Below are positions 1-9,091 of a DNA stretch of 64,000 bases, piece after piece. Each line of letters begins with the position of its first letter. Position 1 is the first letter of the stretch. Origin of the DNA: Nitrospirota bacterium. GTDB lineage: Bacteria > Nitrospirota > Nitrospiria > Nitrospirales > UBA8639. The position numbers were made by a program, and so were the translations under genes. The DNA lies in NCBI GenBank assembly GCA_029864405.1, contig JAOTTP010000003.1, forward strand, positions 31,341-95,340, given 5' to 3'. The notes under the pieces were generated by a model. It saw only the letters and a program-made list of their open reading frames with translations. It was not told where the DNA came from and did not search any database.

Positions 1-1
1 G

Positions 2-1102
2 GGGTGGGAAAACTCCGCGGGCAGAAAATTATCGAAATATGATATTTTGACAACCAATCAATTTGGCTATCGAGGGCAACACATTACCTATCACCCAGAT
101 GACTATGTGGTGCTGCTTGTCGGCGACAGTCAGGTCGAAGCGTATGCCGGTCGGCCGGAACATATGCCTGAACAGTTTCTTCAGGAATCTCTAGCGAGTC
201 AGTTGCATAAACCGGTAAAAGTGTTTTCCCTTGCCTCTTCAGGGTGGGGGCAGGACCAACAGCTACTCGCCTTACAAGAATACTTTAGGGTGTATAGGGC
301 AGACTTGGTTGTATTATGGGCGACCCCAGGAAATGATTTTTGGGAAAATGCCTTTCCAGATCGAAGTGCGACTCAGCAGGCGGGACACTTGAAGCCAACC
401 TTTAGGCTGATAGATCGGGAGTTGTATGGCCCTTATTTTACATCCGGATCCTATCTGCATGATAGTGCCATTGCGCAATTAGTAGAGTCTGGTCTTGCGA
501 ATATTAGACAAGAAACATTGGAGCAACGCATTCTTAGGGAGTGGCTTAAAGACATGCCCACGCCTCATGAAAGCAATAAACAGACACATGAATATTTATG
601 CGAGGGACTGACAGTAATCAATCAAGTAGAGTTTTACAAAACGATATTTGAACTCAACAATAATATTGGTTACACGGTAAAGTCCGGAGAGGACGTTCTA
701 AATAGCCGGAGCCATTTTTCTGCCTATATGTTAGATCCGTCCAGGCGAGATGGATATCTTATCGCAATTACTGAAAGTCTTTTGCGGCACGTAAAAGAGG
801 AAGTGGAAAATAATGATTCCCAATTTCTTGTTTTCTATCCTGTTCGAGAAGATTTTGATAAGCGCGGAATGGAAATGGTTAAATGTGTGTCCGATTCTCA
901 AGGAAATACATTTAGAGTTTCCTTAGACTATAAAAGTTTGTTGCAAAGGGTGATGTCTTCTGATCACCTTGTTGTCTTTGATTTACCAGGGGGTAACCAA
1001 ATCGTCGTTTCACCGAATGATCGGCACTTAAATGATTTTGGAAATGAATTAGTGATGAAGAAACTGTCTTTGAGCCTGATGGAGCGTTCTCTATTCAATT
1101 GA
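2..1102 (+). CDS. SGNH/GDSL hydrolase-like protein, 5' end outside window
   Basis: The frame is open to the left edge. Reading from base 2 gives residues typical of this family before the TTG at 47 that the ORF track uses, so the true start lies outside the window. The motif VGDSQVEA matches block I of SGNH hydrolases with the nucleophile Ser. A C-terminal NDRHLNDFGN segment supplies the expected D-x-x-H acid/His pair. No membrane segment is visible in this part. Such proteins beside glycosyltransferases often act as O-acetyl esterases or acetyltransferase partners on exopolysaccharide; that role is inferred from context. It is followed by a 430-base gap and then a GT2 gene, so co-transcription is uncertain. 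Confidence 0.75.
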   Translation, partial: GWENSAGRKLSKYDILTTNQFGYRGQHITYHPDDYVVLLVGDSQVEAYAGRPEHMPEQFLQESLASQLHKPVKVFSLASSGWGQDQQLLALQEYFRVYRADLVVLWATPGNDFWENAFPDRSATQQAGHLKPTFRLIDRELYGPYFTSGSYLHDSAIAQLVESGLANIRQETLEQRILREWLKDMPTPHESNKQTHEYLCEGLTVINQVEFYKTIFELNNNIGYTVKSGEDVLNSRSHFSAYMLDPSRRDGYLIAITESLLRHVKEEVENNDSQFLVFYPVREDFDKRGMEMVKCVSDSQGNTFRVSLDYKSLLQRVMSSDHLVVFDLPGGNQIVVSPNDRHLNDFGNELVMKKLSLSLMERSLFN

Positions 1103-1534
1103 TGATCATTTTCTCTCTCTGAGGCTTTGGTGACAGGTTGGTTCGTCAATCCTTCGCACAATAATCGTCTTAATCTGATGATGGCAAAACCGCAGACATA
1201 CCGGCCCTCCTCCGTCGTGGGGGGATATGCCCAGGGAAGGCTCGACGGACTTTAAGCCCATGTCCGCGAAAATAAGCTTCTCCCTTCTGCTGGACCTTTT
1301 GGACGGCGCCACCCCCGGCTCACATTCGATCGGCGGCAACGGCTCGGTATGGGCGCGCGGGCTATAGGCTGCTACCGAGTCCCGGGACTACCAGGTCTCC
1401 AATGCTTTATAGGGTCCGCAGAAGTAAAAAGTGTTATCCATGTCTACGGTCTATGCATATCCCCACTGGGTGAGCCGGTTAGCAGACAGTTTTCTAATAA
1501 ATTGCGGCTGGTTGTGACCTATTAGGAAAAATCG
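1103..1534. other. Intergenic gap without a supported gene
   Basis: About 430 bases between the GDSL protein and the GT2 gene. The minus-strand ORFs here (65 and 77 aa) have no recognisable motifs and look like chance frames. I see no tRNA, terminator with a T-run, or copy of the window's repeat families. It may be a decayed gene or a spacer holding the GT2 promoter. Confidence 0.4.
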
Positions 1535-2425
1535 ATGAGATCTGGATCAATGGAGGGTATTCTGGATACGCAGAAGCTTTGTTCTGTCATCATTGTTACC
1601 TATAACTCCAGCTCGTGCATCGGCGCCTGCCTGGCTCCCCTGCTAGGCATGTCGGATGTTGAGCTGGTGGTTGTGGATAATGATTCGAAGGATGGAACTG
1701 CCGCGCAAGTCCGGAAGGAATTTCCAAAAGTCACGCTAATTGCTCTCCAAGAAAATATCGGCTTTGGGCGTGCGTGCAATATTGGGGTGGCGGCGTCAAG
1801 TGGATCCTTTGTTCTATTATTGAACCCGGACGCCGTTGCGCCGGCACAGGCCATCCGAACGCTTATCGAATTTTGTAAGAAGCATCCTCGAGCTGGGATT
1901 GCCGGGGGACGCCTTGTTGATCCGTCTGGCCTGCCTTTGCAATCCATGGGGGATCGGCCATCGTTGCTCCGGCTTGTGCTGGATAAGCCGATGGCCTGGG
2001 TAGCTCAGCGTGTGGGGCTTCGTGGTTTGTTTCGTCGGGTGTTGGGCCAGTGGTCTGCGAAATTTCGTTTGTCCCGTGAAGCGGAGCCGGTGGCGTGGGT
2101 GTCAGGTGCATTCCTCTGTTGTCGGCGTTCAATCTGGAATGAACTTGGCGGCTTTGATGAACAATTCTTTTTGTATTACGAAGACGTCGACCTGTGTCTC
2201 AGGGCCTCGCAAGCTGGCTGGGGGGTGTGGCATGTGCCTGATGCGGTCGTGGAGCATCAATCGGGAGCGTCATTCGAGGGCGATGTGAATGTCCAAAAAC
2301 GCATCTACTATGCCAGCCAACGGAATTTTTTTCGAAAGCACCAGGGAGCAAGTGCGGCTTCCCTCCTGCCATTGGCGCAAAAACTGTATTGTTGGCGGCA
2401 ATCTTGGGAAAACCCTCGTTTGTGA
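1535..2425 (+). CDS. Family 2 glycosyltransferase (rhamnosyltransferase-like)
   Basis: A 296-residue GT-A glycosyltransferase. Near the N-terminus are the nucleotide-binding strand CSVIIVTYNS and the motif VVDNDSKDGT. NPDAVAP supplies the DXD-like metal site region. WVSGAFLCCRRSIW and GGFDEQFFLYYEDVDLCLR are typical of the WbbL/rhamnosyltransferase branch of GT2. It would transfer a sugar, possibly rhamnose given the rfbABCD genes downstream, to a lipid-linked or polysaccharide acceptor at the inner face of the membrane. The start at 1535 is followed in frame by an ATG at 1550 that could equally be used. It is the first glycosyltransferase of the polysaccharide cluster. The acceptor and donor cannot be read from sequence. 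Confidence 0.88.
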   Translation: MRSGSMEGILDTQKLCSVIIVTYNSSSCIGACLAPLLGMSDVELVVVDNDSKDGTAAQVRKEFPKVTLIALQENIGFGRACNIGVAASSGSFVLLLNPDAVAPAQAIRTLIEFCKKHPRAGIAGGRLVDPSGLPLQSMGDRPSLLRLVLDKPMAWVAQRVGLRGLFRRVLGQWSAKFRLSREAEPVAWVSGAFLCCRRSIWNELGGFDEQFFLYYEDVDLCLRASQAGWGVWHVPDAVVEHQSGASFEGDVNVQKRIYYASQRNFFRKHQGASAASLLPLAQKLYCWRQSWENPRL

Positions 2426-2832
2426 TCATTTGGACTTGGTGGGCTGCTTGTGTCTCGTTTGTCCAAATTATTGAATGGCGATGTTTTTGAAAATAGCCTC
2501 TTATGGAGAGCATCCAGGTTTTCTCCGATTCTCTCCATGACGCCAAGCGAGAGCCCCTGACCGTTTTCCTGAAATCGGGAAATGAAGACATCAACCGGTC
2601 TGCTTTTGATGATGGCCATTTACAGGAAGGTTTGACAGGTCTTGAACGCGTTCTTGCTAGAATGGGGGAGCCTCGTCGGCATTTGGCAGCGGGGCACGAT
2701 TGAGGACATCAAGTGCAATGCCTGTTGAAAGATTCAGAAAGACGGAAGACCTGTTCTTTATTGAGGAGTGCCATGGGACAGGTTGTGGTGAGGGCGGCTC
2801 TGCCAGGGGTTGGTGGCGAGGATGAAACGATC
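2426..2832. other. Spacer between GT2 and GT4 genes, possible small ORF
   Basis: About 400 bases. A plus-strand frame of 66 aa (2503-2703) and overlapping minus-strand frames of similar size are present, none with a recognisable domain or strong ribosome-binding site. The ORF-track extension of the next gene back to 2713 is also unsupported. I treat the stretch as non-coding with low certainty. Confidence 0.35.
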
Positions 2833-3951
2833 ATGAGTGGTACGCTTGCGGTTAATGCGTCTATTGTCGATCCGTACGCGAGTGGACTGGGAGTCTATAC
2901 CATTCAGCTTGTCAAAGAGTTGGAAAAGATTCGTCATGATCTTATTGTGTATACGTCATGTTCAGAAGCCTTTCAGCTTACGTCGGCGAAGAGCAGGAAC
3001 ATTTTCTTTCCACTCGCGCCCGCTTATGGGAAAAAGGCTCATGTGGCCCGCCTGATTTGGACTCAAACCGTTTTGCCTTTGCGACTGTTCAAGGACAATA
3101 TCTCACAAATCTTTTCCCCAATTCCGGAATATGTGTTGGGAACCCGTATTCCCCAAACTGTGGTCGTTCATGATCTGATCCCTCTTAAATTTCCTCAGGA
3201 TTACCCTTTTCAATATCAATATTTTCGCTGGTATGTCGCTCCTCTTTTACGAAAGGCCAAAAAGATTATTACGGTGTCCGAACAATCGAAAGCCGATTTG
3301 ATTGCTCACTTAAAGATTAACCCATGTCACATCAACGTCGTTCCTGGGGGATGCAATCATGACGACTTCCATCCTCATATAGATCCTGCTCAGATAAAAC
3401 TGCGGTATGGTCTTCATCGATATCTGCTCTATGTCGGGAATCTTCACCCTCATAAAAATCCCGCCAGATTAATCCAGGCTTTTGCTCGTTTTGCATCACG
3501 GGTTCCTCACCAATTAGTTATCGTTGGGAAAAAAGATCCACGGTTTTACCCGTTCCTGGAAACGCTTGTAGCGAAATTAGGGCTTCATGGTCGTGTGGTA
3601 TTCCTGGATTATGTCAAACAAGCTGATCTTGGAGGCGTGTATGCTGGAGCCGAGATGTTCGCGTTCCCCTCTCTGTATGAGGGATTTGGGCTTCCTCTTG
3701 TGGAAGCCATGGCTTGCGGCATTCCGGTCGTTTCAGGAAACAGCGGCGCCACGGCGGAAGTGGTCGGAGACGCCGGGATTCTCGTTGACCCCCGCAGTGT
3801 GAAAGATTTGTCAGAAGCTCTGGAGTATGTTCTGACCACACAGGGGATTCGTCAGGATCTCCGGCAGCGCGGCTTGAGACGAGCGCAAGGATTTCGTTGG
3901 GAGAAAACGGCTAAACACGTCTCTGAAATTATTGAAGGCGTGTCACGGTGA
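2833..3951 (+). CDS. Family 4 glycosyltransferase
   Basis: A 372-residue GT-B glycosyltransferase. I place the start at 2833 (MSGTLAVNASIVDPYASGLG) because homology-like sequence begins there. The 40 residues of the longer ORF from 2713 have no family character, and a purine-rich GGCGAGGA lies just upstream of 2833. The N-terminal acceptor domain carries the glycine-rich YASGLGVYTIQL segment. The C-terminal donor domain shows YVGNLHPHKNP, then FAFPSLYEGFGLPLVEAMACGIPV, which is the E-x7-E nucleotide-sugar site of GT4 enzymes. Likely a mannosyl- or rhamnosyltransferase in polysaccharide repeat-unit assembly. It overlaps the next gene by 4 bases, so the two are translationally coupled. Confidence 0.9.
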   Translation: MSGTLAVNASIVDPYASGLGVYTIQLVKELEKIRHDLIVYTSCSEAFQLTSAKSRNIFFPLAPAYGKKAHVARLIWTQTVLPLRLFKDNISQIFSPIPEYVLGTRIPQTVVVHDLIPLKFPQDYPFQYQYFRWYVAPLLRKAKKIITVSEQSKADLIAHLKINPCHINVVPGGCNHDDFHPHIDPAQIKLRYGLHRYLLYVGNLHPHKNPARLIQAFARFASRVPHQLVIVGKKDPRFYPFLETLVAKLGLHGRVVFLDYVKQADLGGVYAGAEMFAFPSLYEGFGLPLVEAMACGIPVVSGNSGATAEVVGDAGILVDPRSVKDLSEALEYVLTTQGIRQDLRQRGLRRAQGFRWEKTAKHVSEIIEGVSR

Positions 3952-5132
3952 AAGTGGCGCTTGTTCATGATTGGCTGACCGGCATGCGAGGGGGGGAACG
4001 GTGTCTCGAAGCGTTGTGTGAATTATTCCCTGATGCCCCCATATATACGCTGTTCTATGTGAAAGGCAGTGTGTCCGAGGGGATTGAGCGGCATCCTATT
4101 ATTCCGAGTTATCTTAACGCGGTTCCATTTGTGAAGAGTCGGTATCGGTATTTGCTCCCTTTCTTTCCTTCAGCCATCCAGCGGTTGGATTTCCAACAGT
4201 ATGATTTAGTAGTCAGTTCGAGTCATTGCGTGGCCAAGGGCATTCGAGTGCCTCAAGGAACCTGCCATATTTCCTACGTTCATACCCCCATGCGGTATAT
4301 CTGGGATGGATTTGATACCTATTTTGGAAATGCCGGCCTTTGGAATGTTGGCAGATTGGGGATGGGCCTTTTTCGAACACGACTTCAGCAGTGGGATGTG
4401 GAATCCAATGCTCATGTGAGTCGTTTTATTGCCAATTCGCATAATGTGTCGGAACGAATCATGCGACAGTATGGAAGGTCGGCGTGCGTGGTGTACCCTC
4501 CAGTTGATTGGCGGGCATTTCAGGTGTCGCATCGGCATGAAGGATTTTACTTGATGGTCACGGCCTTTGCGCCCTATAAAAAAGTCGATTTGGCCATTGA
4601 AGCCGCGAATACGCTAGGGTTTCCGTTGAAAATTGTTGGGCATGGGCAGGATGAGAAACGATTAAGGCGAATGGCCGGTCCAAGTGTCGAGTTTCTTGGC
4701 TGGCAGTCGGACTATCGGGTTCGAGACTATTACAGCCGGTGTCTGGCCGTTCTCTTCCCCGGTGAAGAGGATTTTGGTATTGTGCCTTTGGAGGCGATGG
4801 CCACCGGGAAACCGGTGATTGCGTATGGAAAGGGTGGAGCCTTAGAAACCATTATTCCTCTCAATCCTCTCCCCAAACAAGGTGAACATCATTCCGACCG
4901 GGGTGCTCAAACGAGTGGATCTCCATCTGGACCGACCGGGGTCTTTCACTATGAGCAGTCAGTCGAAGCGATCATTGAGGCGATTCAGTTGTTCACACAG
5001 CACCGCACTGATTTCGATCCGGATGCGATTCGGGCGCATGTTGAACCGTTCGATCGCTCCCATTTTAAGCAGAGGATGCAACAAGTGATCATGTCTGGTT
5101 ACCATGAATTTCGTCGTGTCCCACCATGTTGA
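3948..5132 (+). CDS. Family 4 glycosyltransferase, WbaZ/mannosyltransferase-like
   Basis: A 394-residue GT4 enzyme starting with GTG inside the stop of the previous gene. The N-terminus VALVHDWLTGMRGGERCLE is characteristic of the WbaZ-type mannosyltransferase branch. VHTPMRYIWD and the C-terminal FGIVPLEAMATGKPVIAYGKGGALET donor site support this. Between that motif and the conserved PTGVF there is an unusual polar stretch (PLNPLPKQGEHHSDRGAQ) rich in Pro, Gly and Ser, longer than I expect for the family. The gene overlaps the following phosphotransferase by 7 bases. The role is sugar addition to the lipid-linked repeat unit; the sugar is not determinable from sequence. Confidence 0.88.
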   Translation: MKVALVHDWLTGMRGGERCLEALCELFPDAPIYTLFYVKGSVSEGIERHPIIPSYLNAVPFVKSRYRYLLPFFPSAIQRLDFQQYDLVVSSSHCVAKGIRVPQGTCHISYVHTPMRYIWDGFDTYFGNAGLWNVGRLGMGLFRTRLQQWDVESNAHVSRFIANSHNVSERIMRQYGRSACVVYPPVDWRAFQVSHRHEGFYLMVTAFAPYKKVDLAIEAANTLGFPLKIVGHGQDEKRLRRMAGPSVEFLGWQSDYRVRDYYSRCLAVLFPGEEDFGIVPLEAMATGKPVIAYGKGGALETIIPLNPLPKQGEHHSDRGAQTSGSPSGPTGVFHYEQSVEAIIEAIQLFTQHRTDFDPDAIRAHVEPFDRSHFKQRMQQVIMSGYHEFRRVPPC

Positions 5133-6526
5133 AACGCCACAGTGAATTTTTAAAAAATCTTCTCTTCCTGTCCGATTTGGTGGTGATTTGCGTGTGTTGG
5201 GTGGGCGCCTACTTCATTCGCTTTTCTGTGCCGCTGTTTCCTATCACCAAAGGCATTCCTCCCATTGACCCGTATCTCTGGCTGCTCTTCCCGATTGTCG
5301 CCGTATGGGGGATCTGTTTTTATTCGTTTAATTTGTATCGGCCTCGAAGAATGGGCTCTCATCTGGCAGAATTTGTGGATATTGCCAAGGCCAATACGCT
5401 GAGTATTCTGATCCTGGTCGCGTTGACGTTTTTCTCGAAGCCGTTTGAATTTTCCCGGTTGGTGATCGTGTATTTTTGGCTGCTGAATCTGGTGGTGTTG
5501 GGTTGTTCCCGTATGGTCTTTCGGGAAATTCTCAGGGTCTTCCGGCGGATGGGATACAACCAACGGCAGGTGGTCATTATCGGAGCCGGAAAACTCGGCC
5601 AGCGTGTCGGAGATATGCTCAACATGCATCCCGAGCTTGGGCTGCAGGTTCGTGGGTATTTGACCCGGAATGCGGAGAAGGTTGGACAAGTCTTGGAAGG
5701 GATACCTGTCATTGGAACGTTTGCCCAAGCGTCAGATATTTTAACCGGCAATGTGGACATCGTATTTTTGTGTTTGCCGCCGGAAGTCGAATGTGAAGCT
5801 GAGGGACTGATGAAAATCCTGTCTGCGACCACAGCCGGAGTGAAGATCATTCCATCCATTTATGAATTCGTGACGTTGCGAGCGGAGGCCGAAATGTTTG
5901 AGGGCCTTCCTATTATTACCCTGCAAGGATCTCCGCTCTACGGGTGGAATTTGTTTCTGAAGCGGATCGTTGATGTCTGTGGTGCGGCCGTGGCCTTGGT
6001 GGTGGCCTCACCCATAGCGTTGATGATTGCGGTGCTCATCAAGCTCACCTCTCCCGGTCCTGTCTTCTACCGGCAGACCCGGGTTGGTCTCGATGGCAGA
6101 TCGTTTGATATCGTCAAAATTCGGACCATGCACATGGATGCCGAAGAAAAGACGGGTCCCATATGGGCCCAGGCACAGGACCCACGCAGGACGCTCATCG
6201 GGACGTTTCTTCGACGCACCAGTTTGGATGAATTGCCTCAATTCTGGAATGTCCTAAAGGGAGAGATGAGTATCGTGGGTCCGCGGCCCGAGCGACCGGA
6301 GTTTATCGAGCAATTCCGGGCACAAATTCCCCAATATAACCTGCGTCACAAAATGAAAGCCGGGATTACGGGCTGGGCACAGATTAATGGATTGCGCGGG
6401 AATACCTGTTGGGAAAAACGGTTGGCGTATGACATGTATTACATAGAGCATTGGTCGTTATGGCTGGATGTGAAAATTATGGTTATGACTCTTTGGAAGG
6501 GATTGATTCATCGTGAGGCGTATTAG
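5126..6526 (+). CDS. Undecaprenyl-phosphate sugar phosphotransferase (WcaJ/EpsE-like)
   Basis: A 466-residue polyprenyl glycosylphosphotransferase that would start repeat-unit synthesis by moving a hexose-1-phosphate onto undecaprenyl phosphate. The N-terminal 120 residues hold about four membrane segments. A Rossmann-like CoA-binding domain follows (VVIIGAGKLGQRV, about residues 150-240). The C-terminal catalytic domain has the re-entrant helix near residue 280, then VKIRTMHMDAE, RRTSLDELPQFWNVLKGEMSIVGPRPE and KAGITGWAQINGLRG, all signature motifs. The DE pair in SLDELPQ and the PRPE motif are the catalytic and phosphate sites known for this family. It ends the overlapping three-gene block; no strong terminator follows. 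Glucose is the usual substrate, but galactose is possible. Confidence 0.92.
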   Translation: MLKRHSEFLKNLLFLSDLVVICVCWVGAYFIRFSVPLFPITKGIPPIDPYLWLLFPIVAVWGICFYSFNLYRPRRMGSHLAEFVDIAKANTLSILILVALTFFSKPFEFSRLVIVYFWLLNLVVLGCSRMVFREILRVFRRMGYNQRQVVIIGAGKLGQRVGDMLNMHPELGLQVRGYLTRNAEKVGQVLEGIPVIGTFAQASDILTGNVDIVFLCLPPEVECEAEGLMKILSATTAGVKIIPSIYEFVTLRAEAEMFEGLPIITLQGSPLYGWNLFLKRIVDVCGAAVALVVASPIALMIAVLIKLTSPGPVFYRQTRVGLDGRSFDIVKIRTMHMDAEEKTGPIWAQAQDPRRTLIGTFLRRTSLDELPQFWNVLKGEMSIVGPRPERPEFIEQFRAQIPQYNLRHKMKAGITGWAQINGLRGNTCWEKRLAYDMYYIEHWSLWLDVKIMVMTLWKGLIHREAY

Positions 6527-6683
6527 CCTTTTCCCCTGCCGTGGTAGACCCAGATCCCCTTCGCCCCTTTTGGGGAGACCTGGCTGTGCGCCATAGCGCT
6601 TCGGCAAAGGCGTGTGGCTGGGGTGAGGGGGGAAGGCGTTTTTGAAAGTGAAAACACGAGAGGCGTGAGAGGTCAGCCGAGAG

Positions 6684-6768
6684 TCGTTATGCCCGACATT
6701 TGTTATCGGGCATCCATCTTCCTCCACAAGGTCATTCCCGACGTTCGTAATCGGGCATCCATCTTCTC
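6684..6768 (+). repeat. Two adjacent REP-like copies (family A)
   Basis: Two copies of a roughly 38-bp unit at 6684-6722 and 6730-6768. Each has the form GTCATGCCCGACA-N-TTATCGGGCATCCATCTTC, with arms TGCCCGA/TCGGGCA able to form a hairpin. Further copies occur at 8242, 8355, 8883 (inverted) and 40792 (inverted). Confidence 0.8.
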
Positions 6769-6928
6769 TTCCGTTCCCCCGCAGCGAGTCACCAGCCATC
6801 CATCTTCTCCGCTCTATCATTCCCGCAGTCCCTGGCCGAAATCTCCCAGTTGTCATCCTGATTATTATGAAAGTGCTGTATTCCGTCATGGTCGAGAGTA
6901 GGATACGTTTTCAAGGAGGAGGACCATT

Positions 6929-7969
6929 ATGGAATACATCGCACTGGATGTTCACAAGCGGTACACCTGGGCCCGCGTCGAGAATGCCCACGGCGACCGG
7001 GTGACGGAGCAACGAGTGCTCCATCAGCGCGGGGCGATTCAGGTGTTTATGCAGCAATGGACCGCCGGCTCGCCTGTGGCGGTGGAGACCGTGGGCAACT
7101 GGTATTGGGTGGTCGATGAGATCGAGGCGGGCGGCGGCCAGCCGCAGTTGGTGAACGCCCGCTTGGCCAAACTGATGATCGGGAGCGTCAACAAGAGCGA
7201 CAAGCTGGATGCCCAAGGGCTGAACCGGCTGCAACGCACCGGCACGCTGCCGACGGTGTGGATCCCGTCCGCGGCCGTGCGGGATGCGCGGGAACTGCCG
7301 CGTACCCGCATGGTCTTCAGTCATCAACGCACGCAGCTGAAGAATCGCGTGCTGGCCACCGTGGCCAAGTATGGCCTGGGGATCGACGGCGTCAGCGATG
7401 CGTTTGGCAAGCGCGGGCGACAGGTCCTGAGCACGCTGGTGCCTCAGTTGCCCCCGCAGACGCAACAGGCGGTCACCTGCCTGCTGACGCAACTGGATCA
7501 AGTGGAGGCGACGCTCACGCTGTTGGAAGACCAGATGCGGGCGGTGTTTGCTCCCTGTCCCCAGACGGCCTGGCTCAAGACGCTGCCGGGCGTGGGGGAG
7601 CTTTTGGCGGTGGTGATCTGGACAGAGATTGGCACGGTGGCGCGCTTCCGTCGCGCCGAGGCGTTGGCCAGCTACAGTGGCTTGGTGGCGCGGGAGCACT
7701 CTAGTGGGGGCAAGTTCCACTTTGGCGCCATCCGCCGCGATGTGAATCAGTATCTGAAGTGGGCCTTTGTGGAAGCGGCCAACAGTGCCGTGTTGAATCG
7801 GGCGCGGTGCGGGTACACGCACATCAGCCAGCTCTACGACCGTCTTCGCGGGCGTCGGGGGCATGGCAAAGCGAAGGTGGCCGTCGCGCGACACTTGGCG
7901 GAAGCGAGTTTCTGGATGTTGACCAAGGGCGAGCCCTATCGGGCCCCGACGTCGTCCACACCACGGTAA
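6929..7969 (+). CDS. IS110/IS1111-type transposase
   Basis: A 346-residue DEDD-type recombinase. The N-terminal domain begins [18 protein letters not shown], with the first acidic residue in [32 protein letters not shown] gives further conserved acidic and basic positions. The C-terminal Transposase_20 domain shows [17 protein letters not shown] and a catalytic-serine-type region around [16 protein letters not shown]. The length is normal for the family and the frame is intact, so it may be active. A good AAGGAGGAGGACC ribosome site precedes the ATG. The antisense ORF of 413 aa across the gene is a high-GC shadow. These enzymes excise and integrate through a circular intermediate. Confidence 0.92.
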   Translation: MEYIALDVHKRYTWARVENAHGDRVTEQRVLHQRGAIQVFMQQWTAGSPVAVETVGNWYWVVDEIEAGGGQPQLVNARLAKLMIGSVNKSDKLDAQGLNRLQRTGTLPTVWIPSAAVRDARELPRTRMVFSHQRTQLKNRVLATVAKYGLGIDGVSDAFGKRGRQVLSTLVPQLPPQTQQAVTCLLTQLDQVEATLTLLEDQMRAVFAPCPQTAWLKTLPGVGELLAVVIWTEIGTVARFRRAEALASYSGLVAREHSSGGKFHFGAIRRDVNQYLKWAFVEAANSAVLNRARCGYTHISQLYDRLRGRRGHGKAKVAVARHLAEASFWMLTKGEPYRAPTSSTPR

Positions 7970-8160
7970 GCGCGTGGTGCTCATGGGGCCCTTGAGCCCC
8001 GTATCCTGATTGCGACACCGTGGTGACATGATTCTCTGCCGCTCGAGACGGCGAATAGATGAGTCCGAGATGATCGGGAGGCGACAAGGGGCGCTGACAG
8101 GGAGAGGTAGGGCTAACAGCATGGGGTTAGGTGACGGCATACAGGTTAGCACTTGACAAA
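7970..8160 (+). ncRNA. Non-coding right end of the IS110 element, candidate guide RNA region
   Basis: About 190 bases after the transposase stop contain no ORF continuing the gene and are GC-rich. IS110-family elements are now known to encode a structured bridge RNA in one non-coding end, downstream of the gene in the IS1111 branch. The location and length fit, but I have not folded it and recognise no specific loop sequence. This is inference only. Confidence 0.25.
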
Positions 8161-8178
8161 ACTTTCATAGATGAGCCA

Positions 8179-8228
8179 GCGGCGAAGGATCTGTGCCCAA
8201 AGCAAAACCACGTAGGGGCAGCGAAAAC
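8179..8228 (+). repeat. Family B repeat, copy 1
   Basis: A unit of about 45-50 bp with core GCGAAGGATCTGTGCCC and then AACCACGTAGGG. It recurs at 8297-8343 and 8617-8667, alternating here with family A units. Confidence 0.7.
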
Positions 8229-8241
8229 ACCCTCCCCATTC

Positions 8242-8279
8242 CGTCATGCCCGACAGTAGTAATCGGGCATCCATCTTCG
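8242..8279 (+). repeat. Family A REP-like copy
   Basis: CGTCATGCCCGACAG followed by AATCGGGCATCCATCTTC; near-identical to the copies at 6684 and 8355, with the same hairpin arms. Confidence 0.8.
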
Positions 8280-8296
8280 CTTTCTCCGGATTCCCG

Positions 8297-8343
8297 GCGA
8301 AGGATCTGTGCCCCAAGCGCAACCACGCAGGGTCACCAAAACG
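8297..8343 (+). repeat. Family B repeat, copy 2
   Basis: GGCGAAGGATCTGTGCCCC followed by AAGCGCAACCACG; differs from copies 1 and 3 at only a few positions. Confidence 0.7.
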
Positions 8344-8354
8344 CCCTCCCCATT

Positions 8355-8392
8355 CCGTCATGCCCGACAGTTGTTATCGGGCATCCATCTTC
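8355..8392 (+). repeat. Family A REP-like copy
   Basis: CGTCATGCCCGACAG followed by TTGTTATCGGGCATCCATC; the copy most like the one at 6684. Confidence 0.8.
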
Positions 8393-8616
8393 ATTCTCTC
8401 AACCGATCGAGACCAGAGAAAACCGAAAAGAAGAAGTCCCTCCCACTCCAATTCGAGGGCAGCTCATAGCTGATAGACATGGGATAAAGGGGAAACTCCC
8501 ATCCTTCACGGAGGACTATGCAGAAGCACGACTCCCGACCCCATACTCTGTTGTCATCCTGATCCCTTCTCCCCATTGTCATCCTGATCCATTCGACTTC
8601 GCTCAGGACAAGGGCT

Positions 8617-8690
8617 CCGCGAAGGATCTGTGCCCCAAGCGAACCCACGTAGGGCCAGCAAAATCCCCTCCCAGTCGTCATGCCCGACAC
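8617..8690 (+). repeat. Family B repeat copy 3 joined to a half family A unit
   Basis: CCGCGAAGGATCTGTGCCCC at 8617 is the third family B copy. It is followed near 8672 by CGTCATGCCCGACACATG, the left half only of family A. This suggests the two units travel or decay together. Confidence 0.6.
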
Positions 8691-8882
8691 ATGTTGGAGA
8701 CTGTCCCTTCTTCGAGGGACATAGTTTCACGTTGGGTGCGGTGATCATCTCTCAAAAGTCAATACTCATGTCTGACCCCAAATATGACCCCAAATACGGT
8801 TGGCTGACCTGCAGGTGGTGGGCATGTGGAACCTCTTCATTTGCTCTGCTGGCCGCTATCTCCCGTCCCTTCTATCAGTAGT

Positions 8883-8920
8883 AAAGATGGATGCCCGATA
8901 ATGGATGTCGGGCATGACGG
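8883..8920 (-). repeat. Family A REP-like copy, inverted
   Basis: AAGATGGATGCCCGATAATG and TGTCGGGCATGACGG; the reverse complement of the plus-oriented copies, with shorter spacing between the hairpin arms. Confidence 0.8.
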
Positions 8921-9091
8921 AGAAGGTTGAGGCGAGGGGGATGAATAACTACAAGGCTTTTTGTGGTGAGTTTTCTCGGCGTGTGGGGATGATGAGAGTG
9001 CATAGCTTGACGATGGGTTCCCACTTACTTTTTATGGGGTGTTGCTGAAGGCAGAATGAAACACCTTACCCATGGTCAAGGGTGGAGTTGA

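Larger units (their letters stand above)
6871..8160 (+). mobile_element. IS110-family insertion sequence, approximate ends
   Basis: The IS is defined by its transposase gene; the outer ends are estimates, because IS110 elements lack clear terminal repeats and target duplications. Left of the gene only about 45-60 bases separate it from repeat-type host sequence. Right of it lie about 190 GC-rich non-coding bases before a family B repeat begins. AGGATACG at 6900-6907 and CGTATCCT at 8000-8007 form an 8-bp inverted pair that could be subterminal repeats, though this may be chance. A TTGACA hexamer lies near the right end (8153-8158). A long non-coding right end is the layout expected of the IS1111 subgroup. 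Confidence 0.6.

Noticed and set aside
6911-8152. 413-aa minus-strand ORF across the IS110 transposase
   Set aside because: Arg/Pro/His-rich translation typical of the antisense of a high-GC gene; the plus-strand transposase is unmistakable.
6684-8920. CRISPR array
   Set aside because: The repeats are irregularly spaced, differ in orientation and lack uniform spacers; they are REP-like units.
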